A program made the translations under genes and the position numbers. A model generated the notes under the pieces. It had not been told where the DNA came from. It did no database searches and worked only from the letters and a program-made list of their open reading frames with translations. From Rosistilla ulvae (GTDB lineage: Bacteria > Planctomycetota > Planctomycetia > Pirellulales > Pirellulaceae), in the NCBI RefSeq assembly GCF_007741475.1, contig NZ_CP036261.1, positions 3,907,798-3,971,797 on the forward strand: a stretch of DNA of 64,000 bases, in the 5' to 3' direction. Positions 38,681 to 49,057 of the stretch are shown piece by piece (position 1 is the stretch's first letter; each line of letters begins with the position of its first letter).

Positions 38681-40069
38681 ATGGGAAACATGCAATACCA
38701 ACGTTCCGTCGACCTACCGGTTCGTCGGGAAATCGCGTTTTCCTACCACGACCGGATCGGGGCGCTTTCCCGTTTAATTCCCCCCTGGGAATCGGTCGCG
38801 ATCGAACGCAGCGATGATTCGTTGCGGCCAGGCAGCGAAGTGGTGCTGAAAACGCAACTCGGGCCGCTGCCGATTCGCTGGCACGCGCGGCACGAAATCT
38901 ATCAGCCACCGAGTTTGTTCTCGGATATCCAAATCTCTGGTCCGTTTGCCAATTGGTCCCATCGACATCAATTTGAACCAGGCGAATCGTCCGAGAGTTC
39001 TCAATTGTGCGACACCGTCGACTACCGATTGCCTGGCGGCGCGATCGGGGCGGCATTGGGCTCCGGCAAGGTGCTTCGGACTCTCGACGCGATGTTCAAT
39101 TACCGCCATCGCACCACGCGCGACGACTTGCAGATGTTCGCCGACCACGATCCCGAACCGCTGCGGATCGCTGTCAGCGGATCGACCGGCTTGGTCGGTT
39201 CCTGTTTCAATAACGTCGCCACGCTGTTGGGGCACGACATCGTGCGACTTCTGCGCGGTGATCCGGCAACCGACAGCGATTCCTCCGCAGTCGAAGCGAT
39301 CTACCCTTGGAGCGATTCGTTTGACCCCGAATCGTTTGCGGGAACCGACGCGGTCGTTCATCTAGCCGGCAAACCGATCGCCGATAAACGTTGGACCCCG
39401 GAGATCAAACAGCAGATCATCGACAGTCGCGTCACGCAGACGCGAGCTTTGTGCGAACATCTCGCTGCGATGCAAACGCCTCCCAAAGTTGTGGTCTGTG
39501 CGTCGGCGATCGGGATCTACGGCGACCGGGGCGATGAAATCCTTAGCGAAGAGTCCGAGATCGGCGAGGGATTTTTGGCTGATGTCGGTCGGCAGTGGGA
39601 AGCGGCTTGTAAGCCGGCCGAAGAGGCGGGGATCCGTGTCGTCAATCTTCGCATTGGTTTGGCGTTGTCGCCCCAAGGTGGTGCGTTGCAGCAGTTGTTG
39701 CTGCCAGCGAAGCTCGGCGTCAACGGACCGGTTTCCCATGGCAAACAGTGGTGGAGCTGGGTGGCATTGGACGACGTGATCGGTGCGATCTACCACGCGA
39801 TCAAAACGCCCACGCTGCGCGGACCGGTGAATGTCGTCGCCCCCAATTCGGTCACTTGCGGCCAATTAGCTCGCGATCTAGGCAGAGTCCTGCATCGGCC
39901 GGCATTCATTCCGGCCCCCGCACCGATTTTGCGACTGGCGTTGGGAGAGATGGCTGACGCGTTGCTGCTCGCCAGCACGCACGTCGTCCCAAGCAAACTG
40001 CAAGCGTCGGGGTATCGCTTCCGTTTCGAAGACCTGACGACCTGTCTCCGTCACCTGCTCGGGAAATGA
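38681..40069 (+). CDS. SRPBCC domain fused to TIGR01777-type NAD-dependent epimerase
   Basis: 462 residues from the ATG at 38681, preceded by AGGA; the frame also opens 17 codons earlier without a ribosome site. Residues about 4-150 are an SRPBCC/polyketide cyclase-like lipid-binding fold (SVDLPVRREIAFSYH; GALSRLIPPWESV). From about 165 the short-chain dehydrogenase begins with the nucleotide motif GSTGLVGS and carries the TIGR01777 signatures SAIGIYGDRGDE and WWSWVALDDVIGAI. The same fusion occurs in other bacteria, often in light-responsive LitR/CarH neighbourhoods, which matches the two upstream regulators. The substrate is unknown. Confidence 0.88.
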   Translation: MGNMQYQRSVDLPVRREIAFSYHDRIGALSRLIPPWESVAIERSDDSLRPGSEVVLKTQLGPLPIRWHARHEIYQPPSLFSDIQISGPFANWSHRHQFEPGESSESSQLCDTVDYRLPGGAIGAALGSGKVLRTLDAMFNYRHRTTRDDLQMFADHDPEPLRIAVSGSTGLVGSCFNNVATLLGHDIVRLLRGDPATDSDSSAVEAIYPWSDSFDPESFAGTDAVVHLAGKPIADKRWTPEIKQQIIDSRVTQTRALCEHLAAMQTPPKVVVCASAIGIYGDRGDEILSEESEIGEGFLADVGRQWEAACKPAEEAGIRVVNLRIGLALSPQGGALQQLLLPAKLGVNGPVSHGKQWWSWVALDDVIGAIYHAIKTPTLRGPVNVVAPNSVTCGQLARDLGRVLHRPAFIPAPAPILRLALGEMADALLLASTHVVPSKLQASGYRFRFEDLTTCLRHLLGK

Positions 40070-40148
40070 TCGTTCGCTGTGGTTGTGTTAAGATGTCGCC
40101 GTTGCCCACGTAGTAGCGGCCAATCATCCTCCAGTCACGGCGTCGCCA

Positions 40149-43100
40149 ATGTTTCGACTTTCCCCCGCTTTCATCTCCTTCACGTTCGCTTTATTAATCT
40201 TCGTTCCGTGCGCTGCGTCAGCTGACGACGATCCGCCGAGCGTCTTGCGACAAGAGAATCTCGCCGCATGGTGTATCGTTCCCTTTGACGCCAAGCGACG
40301 CGGTCCGGCTGAGCGGGCAGCGATGTTGAAGGAGCTTGGCATCCGACGCTGTGCTTACGACTGGCGTGCCGAACATGTGCCGACGTTTGAGCAGGAGATT
40401 CTGGAATACAAGAAGCAAGGGATCGAGTTCTTTGCATTCTGGAGTCATCACGAAGCGGCATTCAAGCTGTTCGAGAAGTACGACCTGCATCCACAGATCT
40501 GGCAGACGTTGGCCGATCCCGGCGATCGGGCTGATGGGGACAAGGTCGAAGCGGCCGCGCAGCAATTGCTGCCGTTGGCCCAGTGGACGAAGCAGATCGG
40601 TTCTCAACTGGGACTCTACAATCACGGCGGTTGGGGTGGAGAGCCGAAAAATCTAATCGCTGTTTGCCAGCGACTGCGCGAACTGGGGCATGATCATGTT
40701 GGCATCGTTTACAATTTCCATCATGGACACGGGAAGATAGACGATTGGGACGCTGCCCTTTCGCAAATGAAGCCGTATTTAATTTGTCTAAATCTGAACG
40801 GCATGAACGTCAAGGCGGAACCGAAGATTCTCGGCATCGGCAAGGGAGCCCACGAGCTGTCGATGATCCGCAAGGTGGTCGAGAGCGGATACGACGGGCC
40901 GATTGGAATCCTGGACCATCGCAACGAATTAGATGCCCGCGATTCACTGCAGGAAAATCTCGATGGGTTGGCTTGGGTTCGCCGCGAGCTAAACGAACCG
41001 GGCAGCGGAGGTCCCAAACCTGCAACCGCCACGCCGACGCCGGACTCCCAGCATAGCGGTCGTCTGTTCCCGGGGGCGGATGCTTACCGGAAGCCGCCGA
41101 TCACAGTCGAATGCCGCGTTAGGCTCAAGCGCCGCGATCAATACAACATCCTGGTCGCCAGCGACACGAAGCAATCCTCCGACCACTGGGAGCTGTTTTC
41201 GATGAACGCCAGCGGTCGCTTGACCGCTTATCTGCCGGGCAAGAAGCCCGACCACGTGCATACTCAGGCGATGATCTGCGATCGGAAACCGCATACGATC
41301 GCGATGCATTACGAAACGGATCGCGCTAGGTTGTACGTCGATGGCCGCAAGGTGGCTGATCAAGCGATCGAAACAATGGGCCGCGGCGGACCGATTCCCG
41401 GTGGATTGGGAGTTGGACGATTGGTCAAAGGTGGACCGCGGTTGGCGGGGGATATCGAGTGGTTGCGGATCTCGAAAGGTGTCCGCCAGTTACCAGCCGA
41501 GCCGCAAGCCAGCGTCGAGCGAGATGATGCGACCATAGGTTGGTGGGATTTTCGCAAGCCATCAAAACCGGCGGAGGGATCGCAATCATCGACGATGCCG
41601 CCGACAGCACCGCAGTCGCAGCAGAGTCCCTACGATCCCAAGCTTGTCGAGACGCTGGTTTCCGAAGCACCTGTCCGGGGCGACGCGATCCGTGGTGCGC
41701 GCGTCTTCGCCGATGCAAAGCTCGCGTGTTTGTCGTGCCATCGCGTGGGGCCGGTGGGAGGCGAGGTGGGGCCATCGCTTTCAAACGTCGCGGCTCAACG
41801 TAAGTTGAAACAGATCGTCGAATCGGTGTTATGGCCGCAGCGAGAGGTTCAGCCGGAATACAAAACCTGGAATGTCCTGACAGCCGAGGGAAAGATCATC
41901 GCGGGCTACAAGCATCGAGAGACGGAGGAGCAGCTGACACTGCGCGATCCTGCGTCGGGAGCGTTGATCGCGATCGATACTGCGGAGATCGAACACGAAT
42001 CGCCCGCCGGCAGCCTGATGCCGGCAGGCCTCACGGCGGCGATGGACCTCCAGCAACAGTTGGATCTATTTTGCTTTTTGGATCAACTGGGCCGCGATAG
42101 CCAACCGCCCCAAGCCGAGTGGATCGCTGCGCTCACGCGTGCTCAGAATCATGCGCCGATGGAATTCCCTGTCACTCAAGAACCGTTGCAACCTAACAAC
42201 TATCGATTCTGGCGACACGCGGTCAATCGCGACCGGCATTTCGATTTCTACACCAAACAAGCGGAGTACTTCCGCCAGCAGTCGCAAGTGCCGATGCTGC
42301 TGTCGCCGTTCCCTGGGCTCGACGGCGGCCAACAGGGACATTGGGGCAATCAGAACGAAACGACCTGGGCCAGCGACGATTGGAACCAAGCCGATTTGGG
42401 ATCGGTGCAAGCGGGAGTCTTTCGCGGCAATGGCGTCACCGTCCCCCGCGGCGTCTGCGTGCGCTTAGGCGACGAACATGAACTGTCGGCCTGCTTCAAC
42501 CCCGACACGTTGACCTTCGATGCGGTTTGGAAAGGTGGATTCGTTCGGATCGATTCGGTTCGACACGGCTTTGTCGGTGGATTGCGAATGCAAGGCAAAC
42601 CGGTTTCCCTGCCGGATCAATCGGCTCCCGACAAACCGTTCCAATACAAAGGGTTCTATCGGCACGGGGATCGCGTCGTGTTTGCCTACACGATCGATGG
42701 CGTCGATTTCCTCGATACGGGTTGGGTCGAGAATGGTGAGTTCAGCCGCGAGCGTGCGCCGATCGAAGAGCATTCGCTGCGGCATGTGGTTCGCGGCGGC
42801 CCCAGTCGCTGGCCACATCCGTTGGAGACGAAGATCACGCCCGGTACGGGACGGCCCTTTGCAATCGACAGCATCGATCTGCCGATCGACAATCCTTGGC
42901 GGATGCCAATGTTTTGCGGAGGAATCGACTTTCTGCCCGATGGTGACGCGTTGGTCTGCACGATGCAGGGGGACGTGTGGCGGGTGAGCGGTCTGGATTC
43001 GGAGTCCACAAAACCTGGGAAGGCACGTTGGCGGCGGTTTGCCGCTGGCCTGCACCATGCGTTGGGCATCGTCGTTTCCGATGGGGAGATCTACGTACAG

Positions 43101-44690
43101 TGCCGAGATCAATTGACTCGGTTGACCGATCTCAACGGCGATGGCGAAGCCGACTTCTACGAGTGTTTCAGCAACGCTTTCGAAACCTCGCCCGCCGGGC
43201 ATGACTACATCTGCGGGTTGCAACGCGATGCGGCGGGGAATTTTTATACCGCGTCGGGGAATCAGGGACTCATGCGGATTTCTCCCGACGGGCAGCGCGC
43301 GGATGTGGTGGCGACAGGTTTTCGTAATCCCGATGGCCTTGGTTTGTTGAGCGATCAAACAGTCACGGTTCCGGTTTCGGAAGGATCTTGGACGCCGGCA
43401 TCGATGATCCACGCTGTCGATCTTTCACTGACGAGCGACGTGGGCGCTCCACCTCATTTCGGATATGGCGGCCCACGCAAAGACCAACCGCCACAATTTC
43501 CGCTCGCTTACTTGCCGCGCGGACTCGACAACTCCAGCGGCGGACAAACGCAGGTTCCGGATGAACGCTTTGGACCATTGGCTGGCCAGTTGTTGCATTT
43601 CTCGTTTGGTGCAGGATCTTGGTTTGTCGTGTTGCGAGACGAAGTTGACGGCCAGTCGCAAGGAGCTGTCGTCCCGATGGCGGGTGACTTTCGATCGGGC
43701 ATTCATCGCGGACGCTTCCGATCGGCCGACGGGCATCTGTATGTTGCCGGCATGTCGGGCTGGGGATCGTACACGCCCGACCATGGTTGTTTGGAACGCG
43801 TCCGCTTCACAGGCGAAGCGTTTCAAGTTCCGACCGGCTTTCACACGCATCGCAATGGGATCCGCGTCGACTTTGCATTGCCAGTCGATCCGTCGATCGC
43901 GACCGATGTCGGTCGGCAATTTGCCCAGTGTTGGAACTATCGGTACAGCGGAGCTTACGGTTCGCCGGAGTATTCGCCGACACATCCCGGCGTTGCGGGG
44001 CACGATCCGTTGCAGATCCGTTCGGTGCATCGCTGCGGCGACGGACGATCGATCTTTCTCGAGATTCCGGATCTGCAACCGGTCAATCAATTGCATTTGC
44101 GATTGCGCGTCAACGACGACGCGACGCCATCGTGCAATCCCGCCGGGTCGGGGCACGATCTGTTTGTGACGGTTCACAAACTGGACTCACCGTATGAAGG
44201 CTTCGACGGCTATCGACCTCGGCAGAAGACGATCGCCGCGCATCCGATGTTGGTCGATCTGGAGACCAATTCGGTGCGGGTGCCGAATCCATGGGGCGAA
44301 GCGATCGATGGTGCGAGGAAGGTCGAATTGCGGACCGGCAAGAATCTGACGTTTGCCCAGCGGGAATTGAGAGTTCGGGCGGGGGAGGCGATCGAATTGA
44401 CGCTGATCAATCCCGATGTCGTCCCACATAATTGGGTTCTGGTGCGCCCCGGCACATTGCCGCAGGTGGGGCAATTGGCCAATGCATTGATCGCCGACCC
44501 GGCAGCCTTTGCCCGGCAATACGTTCCCGAATCGGACGACGTGCTCGTCTATACCGACATCGTTGCTGCTGGCGATCGACAGCGTGTCGCGTTTCATGCG
44601 CCAACGATTCCCGGGCGTTATCCATTCTTGTGTACATTTCCTGGCCACTGGATGGTGATGAACGGTATCATGGTTGTCGACGAAAATTGA
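40149..44690 (+). CDS. Exported multidomain protein: TIM barrel, LamG-like, c-type heme, beta-propeller, azurin-like
   Basis: 1513 residues. A signal peptide (1-25) is followed by a sugar-isomerase/AP-endonuclease-like TIM barrel (about 30-285), a concanavalin/LamG-like domain (about 310-465), and a planctomycete heme-binding domain with CLSCH (heme attachment, about residue 525) and a possible axial Met in GSLMPAG. Residues about 700-1230 form a DUF6797/sorbosone-dehydrogenase-like beta-propeller. The last 110 residues are azurin-like: His in PHNWVL (about 1425) and CTFPGHWMVM, which keeps the C-x4-H-x3-M ligand spacing of azurin. The protein probably oxidises a sugar or related compound in the periplasm and passes electrons through heme to copper. 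Each domain is visible; the overall reaction is inferred. Confidence 0.88.
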   Translation: MFRLSPAFISFTFALLIFVPCAASADDDPPSVLRQENLAAWCIVPFDAKRRGPAERAAMLKELGIRRCAYDWRAEHVPTFEQEILEYKKQGIEFFAFWSHHEAAFKLFEKYDLHPQIWQTLADPGDRADGDKVEAAAQQLLPLAQWTKQIGSQLGLYNHGGWGGEPKNLIAVCQRLRELGHDHVGIVYNFHHGHGKIDDWDAALSQMKPYLICLNLNGMNVKAEPKILGIGKGAHELSMIRKVVESGYDGPIGILDHRNELDARDSLQENLDGLAWVRRELNEPGSGGPKPATATPTPDSQHSGRLFPGADAYRKPPITVECRVRLKRRDQYNILVASDTKQSSDHWELFSMNASGRLTAYLPGKKPDHVHTQAMICDRKPHTIAMHYETDRARLYVDGRKVADQAIETMGRGGPIPGGLGVGRLVKGGPRLAGDIEWLRISKGVRQLPAEPQASVERDDATIGWWDFRKPSKPAEGSQSSTMPPTAPQSQQSPYDPKLVETLVSEAPVRGDAIRGARVFADAKLACLSCHRVGPVGGEVGPSLSNVAAQRKLKQIVESVLWPQREVQPEYKTWNVLTAEGKIIAGYKHRETEEQLTLRDPASGALIAIDTAEIEHESPAGSLMPAGLTAAMDLQQQLDLFCFLDQLGRDSQPPQAEWIAALTRAQNHAPMEFPVTQEPLQPNNYRFWRHAVNRDRHFDFYTKQAEYFRQQSQVPMLLSPFPGLDGGQQGHWGNQNETTWASDDWNQADLGSVQAGVFRGNGVTVPRGVCVRLGDEHELSACFNPDTLTFDAVWKGGFVRIDSVRHGFVGGLRMQGKPVSLPDQSAPDKPFQYKGFYRHGDRVVFAYTIDGVDFLDTGWVENGEFSRERAPIEEHSLRHVVRGGPSRWPHPLETKITPGTGRPFAIDSIDLPIDNPWRMPMFCGGIDFLPDGDALVCTMQGDVWRVSGLDSESTKPGKARWRRFAAGLHHALGIVVSDGEIYVQCRDQLTRLTDLNGDGEADFYECFSNAFETSPAGHDYICGLQRDAAGNFYTASGNQGLMRISPDGQRADVVATGFRNPDGLGLLSDQTVTVPVSEGSWTPASMIHAVDLSLTSDVGAPPHFGYGGPRKDQPPQFPLAYLPRGLDNSSGGQTQVPDERFGPLAGQLLHFSFGAGSWFVVLRDEVDGQSQGAVVPMAGDFRSGIHRGRFRSADGHLYVAGMSGWGSYTPDHGCLERVRFTGEAFQVPTGFHTHRNGIRVDFALPVDPSIATDVGRQFAQCWNYRYSGAYGSPEYSPTHPGVAGHDPLQIRSVHRCGDGRSIFLEIPDLQPVNQLHLRLRVNDDATPSCNPAGSGHDLFVTVHKLDSPYEGFDGYRPRQKTIAAHPMLVDLETNSVRVPNPWGEAIDGARKVELRTGKNLTFAQRELRVRAGEAIELTLINPDVVPHNWVLVRPGTLPQVGQLANALIADPAAFARQYVPESDDVLVYTDIVAAGDRQRVAFHAPTIPGRYPFLCTFPGHWMVMNGIMVVDEN

Positions 44691-44756
44691 AGCTCTTTTC
44701 AGATGACAATGTTTTCAGTCAACTTCTCGGTAACTAACGATCACTCCCGCTCCTCG

Positions 44757-46148
44757 ATGAAAGCTGCTCCAGATATGAAATGGATTTGTAGTTTGTTGTT
44801 TTTGTTCCCGCTGCTGTTTCAAGCCGTCTGTTGTGGGCAGGACGTCGCCACCGAGATGTCGCTCGCCGAGATGGTGATGCAGCGCGATGATGCTTACGGA
44901 TGGGAGATCTGCGATCGCGGACAGATTTCCGATTGCGAGTACTTGCAACTGCATTTGACGTCACAGCGTTGGCAGGGCGTGACGTGGCAACATACGTTGA
45001 TCGTGATCCTACCGCCGCAGGTCGACCCTCAGCAGAACAACGCCCTGATGCTGATCGATGGAGGACGTTGGAAGGAGAGCTGGAATGAAAACGGTCCCGG
45101 CGCGTTGCCGCTGCCCGAGACGGCGAAGTTGATGGCGGTGATGGCTCGCGATCTGAAGTCTCCCGTCGCGATCATCCGCCAGGTGCCGTTTCAGCCGATG
45201 ATGGGCGGACTGCACGAGGATGCATTGATCGCCATGACGTTGAAGAAGTACTACGAGACGGAGGACCGATCATGGCCGCTGCTGCCCGCCATGGCGCGAG
45301 CCGCATCGCGGGCGTTGGACGCGGTGACCGAAGTCGCGGAACAGGAATGGAAGCTGAAACTCGATTCGTTCACCGTTACCGGAGCCAGCAAGCGCGGTTG
45401 GACGACGTATCTGTTGGGAGCGACCGATCCTCGCGTCAAAGCGATCGCACCGATGGTGATCGACATGTTGAACATGGAACCGCAGATGAAACATCAACTG
45501 GCCGCCTGGGGCGCTTATTCGCCGCAGATCGAAGACTACACAAAGCTCGGTTTACAGAAATCGATCGGCACGCCGGCTGGGAACGAATTGATGCAGATGA
45601 TCGATCCCTACACTCAGCGGGAAAAACTGAAGATGCCGAAGCTGGTCATATTGGGGACCAACGATCCCTATTGGCCTGTCGATGCTCAGCAGTTCTACTT
45701 CGAAGATCTTCCCAAGCCGCGGACGCTGTTAAACATCCCCAATAACGGTCATGGTCTGAAAGACATCTCGCGGATGATCGGTTCGATCTCGGCTCTGCAT
45801 CGCAGCATGATCACCAAGACCCCGCTGCCAACGCTGCAGTCGCAGTGCATCGACCAAGCGGGAAGCACCGCGATCGTTGCCAGCAGCGACAAATCGCCGA
45901 GCCGCGTTTACGGTTGGATCGCGCGATCGAAGAGCCGCGATTTCCGTGACGCCCGCTGGCACGCGAAAGCGTTGTCGGCCGAATCCGATGGAACGTGGCG
46001 GCTGCCGTTGGCAAAGCCCGACGAGGGCTATGTGGTCGGGATGATCGAAGCTCAATACGACGGTCCGACGACCTTTCCGCTGTCGATCACAACAATGGTG
46101 CAGGTATTGCCTGGCTTGAAAGTAACGACCGCCAGCGGCGCGCAATGA
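44757..46148 (+). CDS. PqaA/PhoPQ-activated pathogenicity-related family exported hydrolase
   Basis: 463 residues from the ATG at 44757; ATGs at 44703 and 44775 are in frame and none has a convincing ribosome site. A signal peptide (MKWICSLLFLFPLLFQAVC) directs export. An alpha/beta-hydrolase fold follows with the nucleophile block TVTGASKRGWTTYLLGA, WPVDAQQFYFEDLP and the C-terminal His in NNGHGL. This matches the PhoPQ-activated pathogenicity-related family (PF10142), proteins of unknown substrate. It is 12-66 bases after the multidomain gene, depending on start, in the same direction, so probably co-expressed. Confidence 0.85.
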   Translation: MKAAPDMKWICSLLFLFPLLFQAVCCGQDVATEMSLAEMVMQRDDAYGWEICDRGQISDCEYLQLHLTSQRWQGVTWQHTLIVILPPQVDPQQNNALMLIDGGRWKESWNENGPGALPLPETAKLMAVMARDLKSPVAIIRQVPFQPMMGGLHEDALIAMTLKKYYETEDRSWPLLPAMARAASRALDAVTEVAEQEWKLKLDSFTVTGASKRGWTTYLLGATDPRVKAIAPMVIDMLNMEPQMKHQLAAWGAYSPQIEDYTKLGLQKSIGTPAGNELMQMIDPYTQREKLKMPKLVILGTNDPYWPVDAQQFYFEDLPKPRTLLNIPNNGHGLKDISRMIGSISALHRSMITKTPLPTLQSQCIDQAGSTAIVASSDKSPSRVYGWIARSKSRDFRDARWHAKALSAESDGTWRLPLAKPDEGYVVGMIEAQYDGPTTFPLSITTMVQVLPGLKVTTASGAQ

Positions 46149-46549
46149 TCTCGCGGCACCGGACTGACAGCGGCCGCAGCGCCAACCGACTTCTCCGATT
46201 GGATCGTTTTTGGGGAATACCAATGCGTGCCGACGAACAATCCGGCGGGGTTTCGGGGCGAAGATGATTGCACATTAATAGGATCACGGGTATCATCCAG
46301 GCTAACCTAGGGAGCGGTGGTGAAGACCACCTTGCTAATCACATTAGGTTGATTTTTGCGGGCGTTCGCCATTCGACAACGCCCATTCCACTGAATTTGA
46401 ATATACGAAGACTTTTCGACCCGGGCCTTGGTTGGCCGCTGGTTGGCTTCGACAAATTTGGTCGCAAAGCTAAATGATGTACGTATTGATGTTACTGCTT
46501 CTCTTTGTCCTCGGACTGTTTTACTTGCTTGGCAGCGTTGGGCTGCTGC

Positions 46550-46767
46550 GTGCGGATCGCCATGTGTTAGCGATCCTCGCAGCCTCCACCGACCGTGTCG
46601 GGGCGTTGCCGCGAGCAGCCTGGTCTGAGAATTCGATTTTGTGGCGAAATCTACCGAGCGATCTTGAGTCGCTCGGATTTTGTCCTTCCGGCTGCGGTGC
46701 CTGTTGCGCCGACGCAACGCCAGGAAAACAATCGCAGCGTCCCTTGTTAAGGACGCTCGTATTTTTT
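46550..46767 (+). ncRNA. Candidate structured RNA upstream of rny, ending in an intrinsic terminator
   Basis: Three hairpins follow in line: CCGAGCGA/TCGCTCGG (46654-46676), a GC-rich stem TTGCG/CGCAA extended by CCTG/CAGG (about 46699-46724), and AGCGTCC/GGACGCT (46736-46757) followed by six T. No convincing protein frame covers it, since a 124-codon frame runs through the terminator. The RNA's 5' end is a guess. It could instead be only the 3' UTR of an upstream message. Confidence 0.35.
46736..46767 (+). terminator. Intrinsic terminator upstream of rny
   Basis: AGCGTCC and GGACGCT pair around an 8-base loop, then CGTA and six T. Confidence 0.75.
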
Positions 46768-46975
46768 ATGCCACGTATATTCGCCGCTGCAGAGCTTCAT
46801 TCCTCTCATTCAAGCCGACCGATCACGCCTGTCGATTCAACCAATTAACGCGGAACTGTCACAGATTGGAAGCGTTGAGATCGGTAGATCGCAACGAGTC
46901 CTATCGCTGGCGTTGCGCTGCAGCCAACCACCGCAAAGGTCGTGAATTCTTCCTGATCGATAAAGGGAGTTCGCG

Positions 46976-48628
46976 ATGAACGCGCTAGACAACATCTTGG
47001 GGCTGCAGCTCCATCTGCTGGCGGCAGTCGACAAGGAGTCGGCTTCGGAGTTCGGCCTCTGGTTGGTTTCTACATCGACCCTGATTCTGCTCGCCCTGGC
47101 CGGGGCGTTGTTCGGTTTCTACAGCAATTGGCTCTACCAACGGACGCTCGACAAACGCGGTATCCGCCAGGCCCAGCTCGATTCCCAAGCGATGATCGAA
47201 AAGGCCAAGATGGAGACCGAATCGATCCATAAAAACGCAGCCTTGGAAGCCAAGGAGATCGTGATTCGGCACAAGGCGGAAGCGGACGAGGAGATCAGCC
47301 GGGTCAAGGAATCACTCCGTGAGACACGCCACGAATTGGAATCTCGCGCCGCCACGCTGGCTCAATCCGAAGAGGGGCTGAAGAAACAGGAACGTGGGCT
47401 CGAGAACACCCAGCGACGGCTGGCTCAACAGCTCGAAGCGGTTAATCGCAAACGCGAGCGGCTGGATCAACTGACCGATGAAAAGCAGAAGATCCTGCAA
47501 CAGGCCAGCGGGATGTCCAAGGAGGAGGCGTCGAAGCAGTTGATGCAGACGCTGCAGATGGAACTGGATCAAGAGATCGGCACGGCGATCCTGCACCACG
47601 AACGCCACCTCTCTGAATCGCTCGATGCCAAGGCCCGCGAGATGTTGTTGACGGCGATGCAGCGTTACGCCGCAGTGCACACCGCCGAGAATACGACAAG
47701 CACCGTCGACATCCCCAACGACGATATGAAGGGGCGGATCATCGGCCGCGAGGGACGCAACATCCGCGCGTTCGAAAAGGCGACCGGGATCGACGTGATC
47801 ATCGACGATTCTCCCGGCGTGGTGATCGTCAGCGGATTTGATCCGGTCCGCCGCGAACTGGCTCGCCAATCGCTCGACAAACTGATCTCCGACGGCCGCA
47901 TCCATCCCTCGCGGATCGAGGAAGTCGTCGCACAGACGTCGAAGGATCTCGACGAATTCATCCGTCGCAAGGGAGAAGAAGCTGCCGACGAAGTCAACGT
48001 GCCGGGGCTGAACAAGCGGATCATCGAGATGCTCGGCCGCCTGCACTTCCGAACCAGCTACAGCCAAAACGTGTTGCGGCACAGCATCGAAGTCGCCTAC
48101 TTCTCCAGCATGATCGCCGAGATGATCGGTTTGGATCCCGACGTCGCTCGCCGCTGCGGATTGCTGCACGACATCGGCAAAGCGGCCGACCACGAACTCG
48201 AAGGGGGCCACCCCAAGATCGGTGCCGATCTATTGAAGCGTCACAACGAATCGCCCGAAGTCGTCCACGCGGCCTTTGGCCACCACGACGAGATCATCAC
48301 CGAATTCCCCTACACGGTGCTCGTCGCGACCGCGGATGCTTGCAGCGCCAGTCGCCCCGGGGCTCGTCGCGAATCGTTGGAACGGTACGTCAAACGGATG
48401 GAAGAACTCGAATCGATCGCCACCGACTTCGATGGCGTCGAACAAGCGTTTGCGATCCAAGCGGGCCGCGAGTTGCGAGTGATCGCCAACTCCAAGATCA
48501 CCGACGATGCCAAAGCGGCGGCGATCTGCCGCAACATCGCCAAGGCGTTCGAGCAACAGTTGACGTATCCCGGCGAGATCAAAGTCACCGTGGTCCGCGA
48601 GAGCCGGTTCACCGAACTAGCCCGCTAA
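46976..48628 (+). CDS. rny: Ribonuclease Y
   Basis: 550 residues. RNase Y is a membrane-anchored endoribonuclease that starts mRNA decay. The order is a hydrophobic anchor (about 28-50), a long coiled coil (about 58-220), a KH RNA-binding domain ([19 protein letters not shown]), and an HD phosphohydrolase domain with the metal pair in [12 protein letters not shown]. The N-terminus before the anchor is about 25 residues longer than in Bacillus. GGGAG ten bases before the ATG supports this start. Confidence 0.97.
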   Translation: MNALDNILGLQLHLLAAVDKESASEFGLWLVSTSTLILLALAGALFGFYSNWLYQRTLDKRGIRQAQLDSQAMIEKAKMETESIHKNAALEAKEIVIRHKAEADEEISRVKESLRETRHELESRAATLAQSEEGLKKQERGLENTQRRLAQQLEAVNRKRERLDQLTDEKQKILQQASGMSKEEASKQLMQTLQMELDQEIGTAILHHERHLSESLDAKAREMLLTAMQRYAAVHTAENTTSTVDIPNDDMKGRIIGREGRNIRAFEKATGIDVIIDDSPGVVIVSGFDPVRRELARQSLDKLISDGRIHPSRIEEVVAQTSKDLDEFIRRKGEEAADEVNVPGLNKRIIEMLGRLHFRTSYSQNVLRHSIEVAYFSSMIAEMIGLDPDVARRCGLLHDIGKAADHELEGGHPKIGADLLKRHNESPEVVHAAFGHHDEIITEFPYTVLVATADACSASRPGARRESLERYVKRMEELESIATDFDGVEQAFAIQAGRELRVIANSKITDDAKAAAICRNIAKAFEQQLTYPGEIKVTVVRESRFTELAR

Positions 48629-48651
48629 CACTCCGCCGCCACAACAATCCC

Positions 48652-48684
48652 CTTCACCCGCCCGACGCAGCCGGGAGGGTGAAG
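48652..48684. repeat. Hairpin downstream of rny
   Basis: CTTCACCC and GGGTGAAG pair around a GC-rich interior that can itself pair (GCCCG with CCGGG). It begins 23 bases after the rny stop but lacks a T-run, so it may protect the 3' end of the message rather than terminate it. Confidence 0.4.
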
Positions 48685-48691
48685 TTGCTCG

Positions 48692-48855
48692 CCCGTTTAA
48701 GCACAATACCGTTCAACGCAGGAGCCTAGGGCCGTGGAAAGAATTAGCGGCGGGACGTAGTGGACGAGGTTACGAGTCCCAGCGATTTGGTCTGATGCAA
48801 AAGGACTCGTAGCCTCGTCCACTACGCTTCGTTCAACGGTATTGCGTTTAAGCAG
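48692..48855. repeat. Nested inverted repeat, MITE-like (copy 1)
   Basis: Inner 24-base arms at 48756-48779 and 48803-48826 pair with one non-Watson-Crick position; the core is GTAGTGGACGAGG with CCTCGTCCACTAC. Outer arms near 48692-48716 and 48829-48855 also pair, imperfectly (CAATACCGTT with AACGGTATTG). No open frame is present. Confidence 0.65.
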
Positions 48856-49057
48856 CACTCCACCCGCTCGGCGGAGCTGGGAGGGTCGGAAAACGAGCGT
48901 TTAGCAAGTTTTTCGGGGAGGGTTTTCCCGTGGGACAGACCAGCCGCAAGTTGCCGCGTGCCTCCCCTCCCCGAACCCCGCTGCGCTGGTTCGACCCTCC
49001 CCTTCAAACTGCGTTTGGGGGAGGGTGAAGGCTGGTGGGGCGCCACGTTTTCTTACA

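Noticed and set aside
46474-46848. 124-codon plus-strand frame with a hydrophobic start
   Set aside because: It reads through an intrinsic terminator at 46736-46767 and its second half is not protein-like. The first 25 codons could be a tiny membrane peptide, but nothing else supports it.
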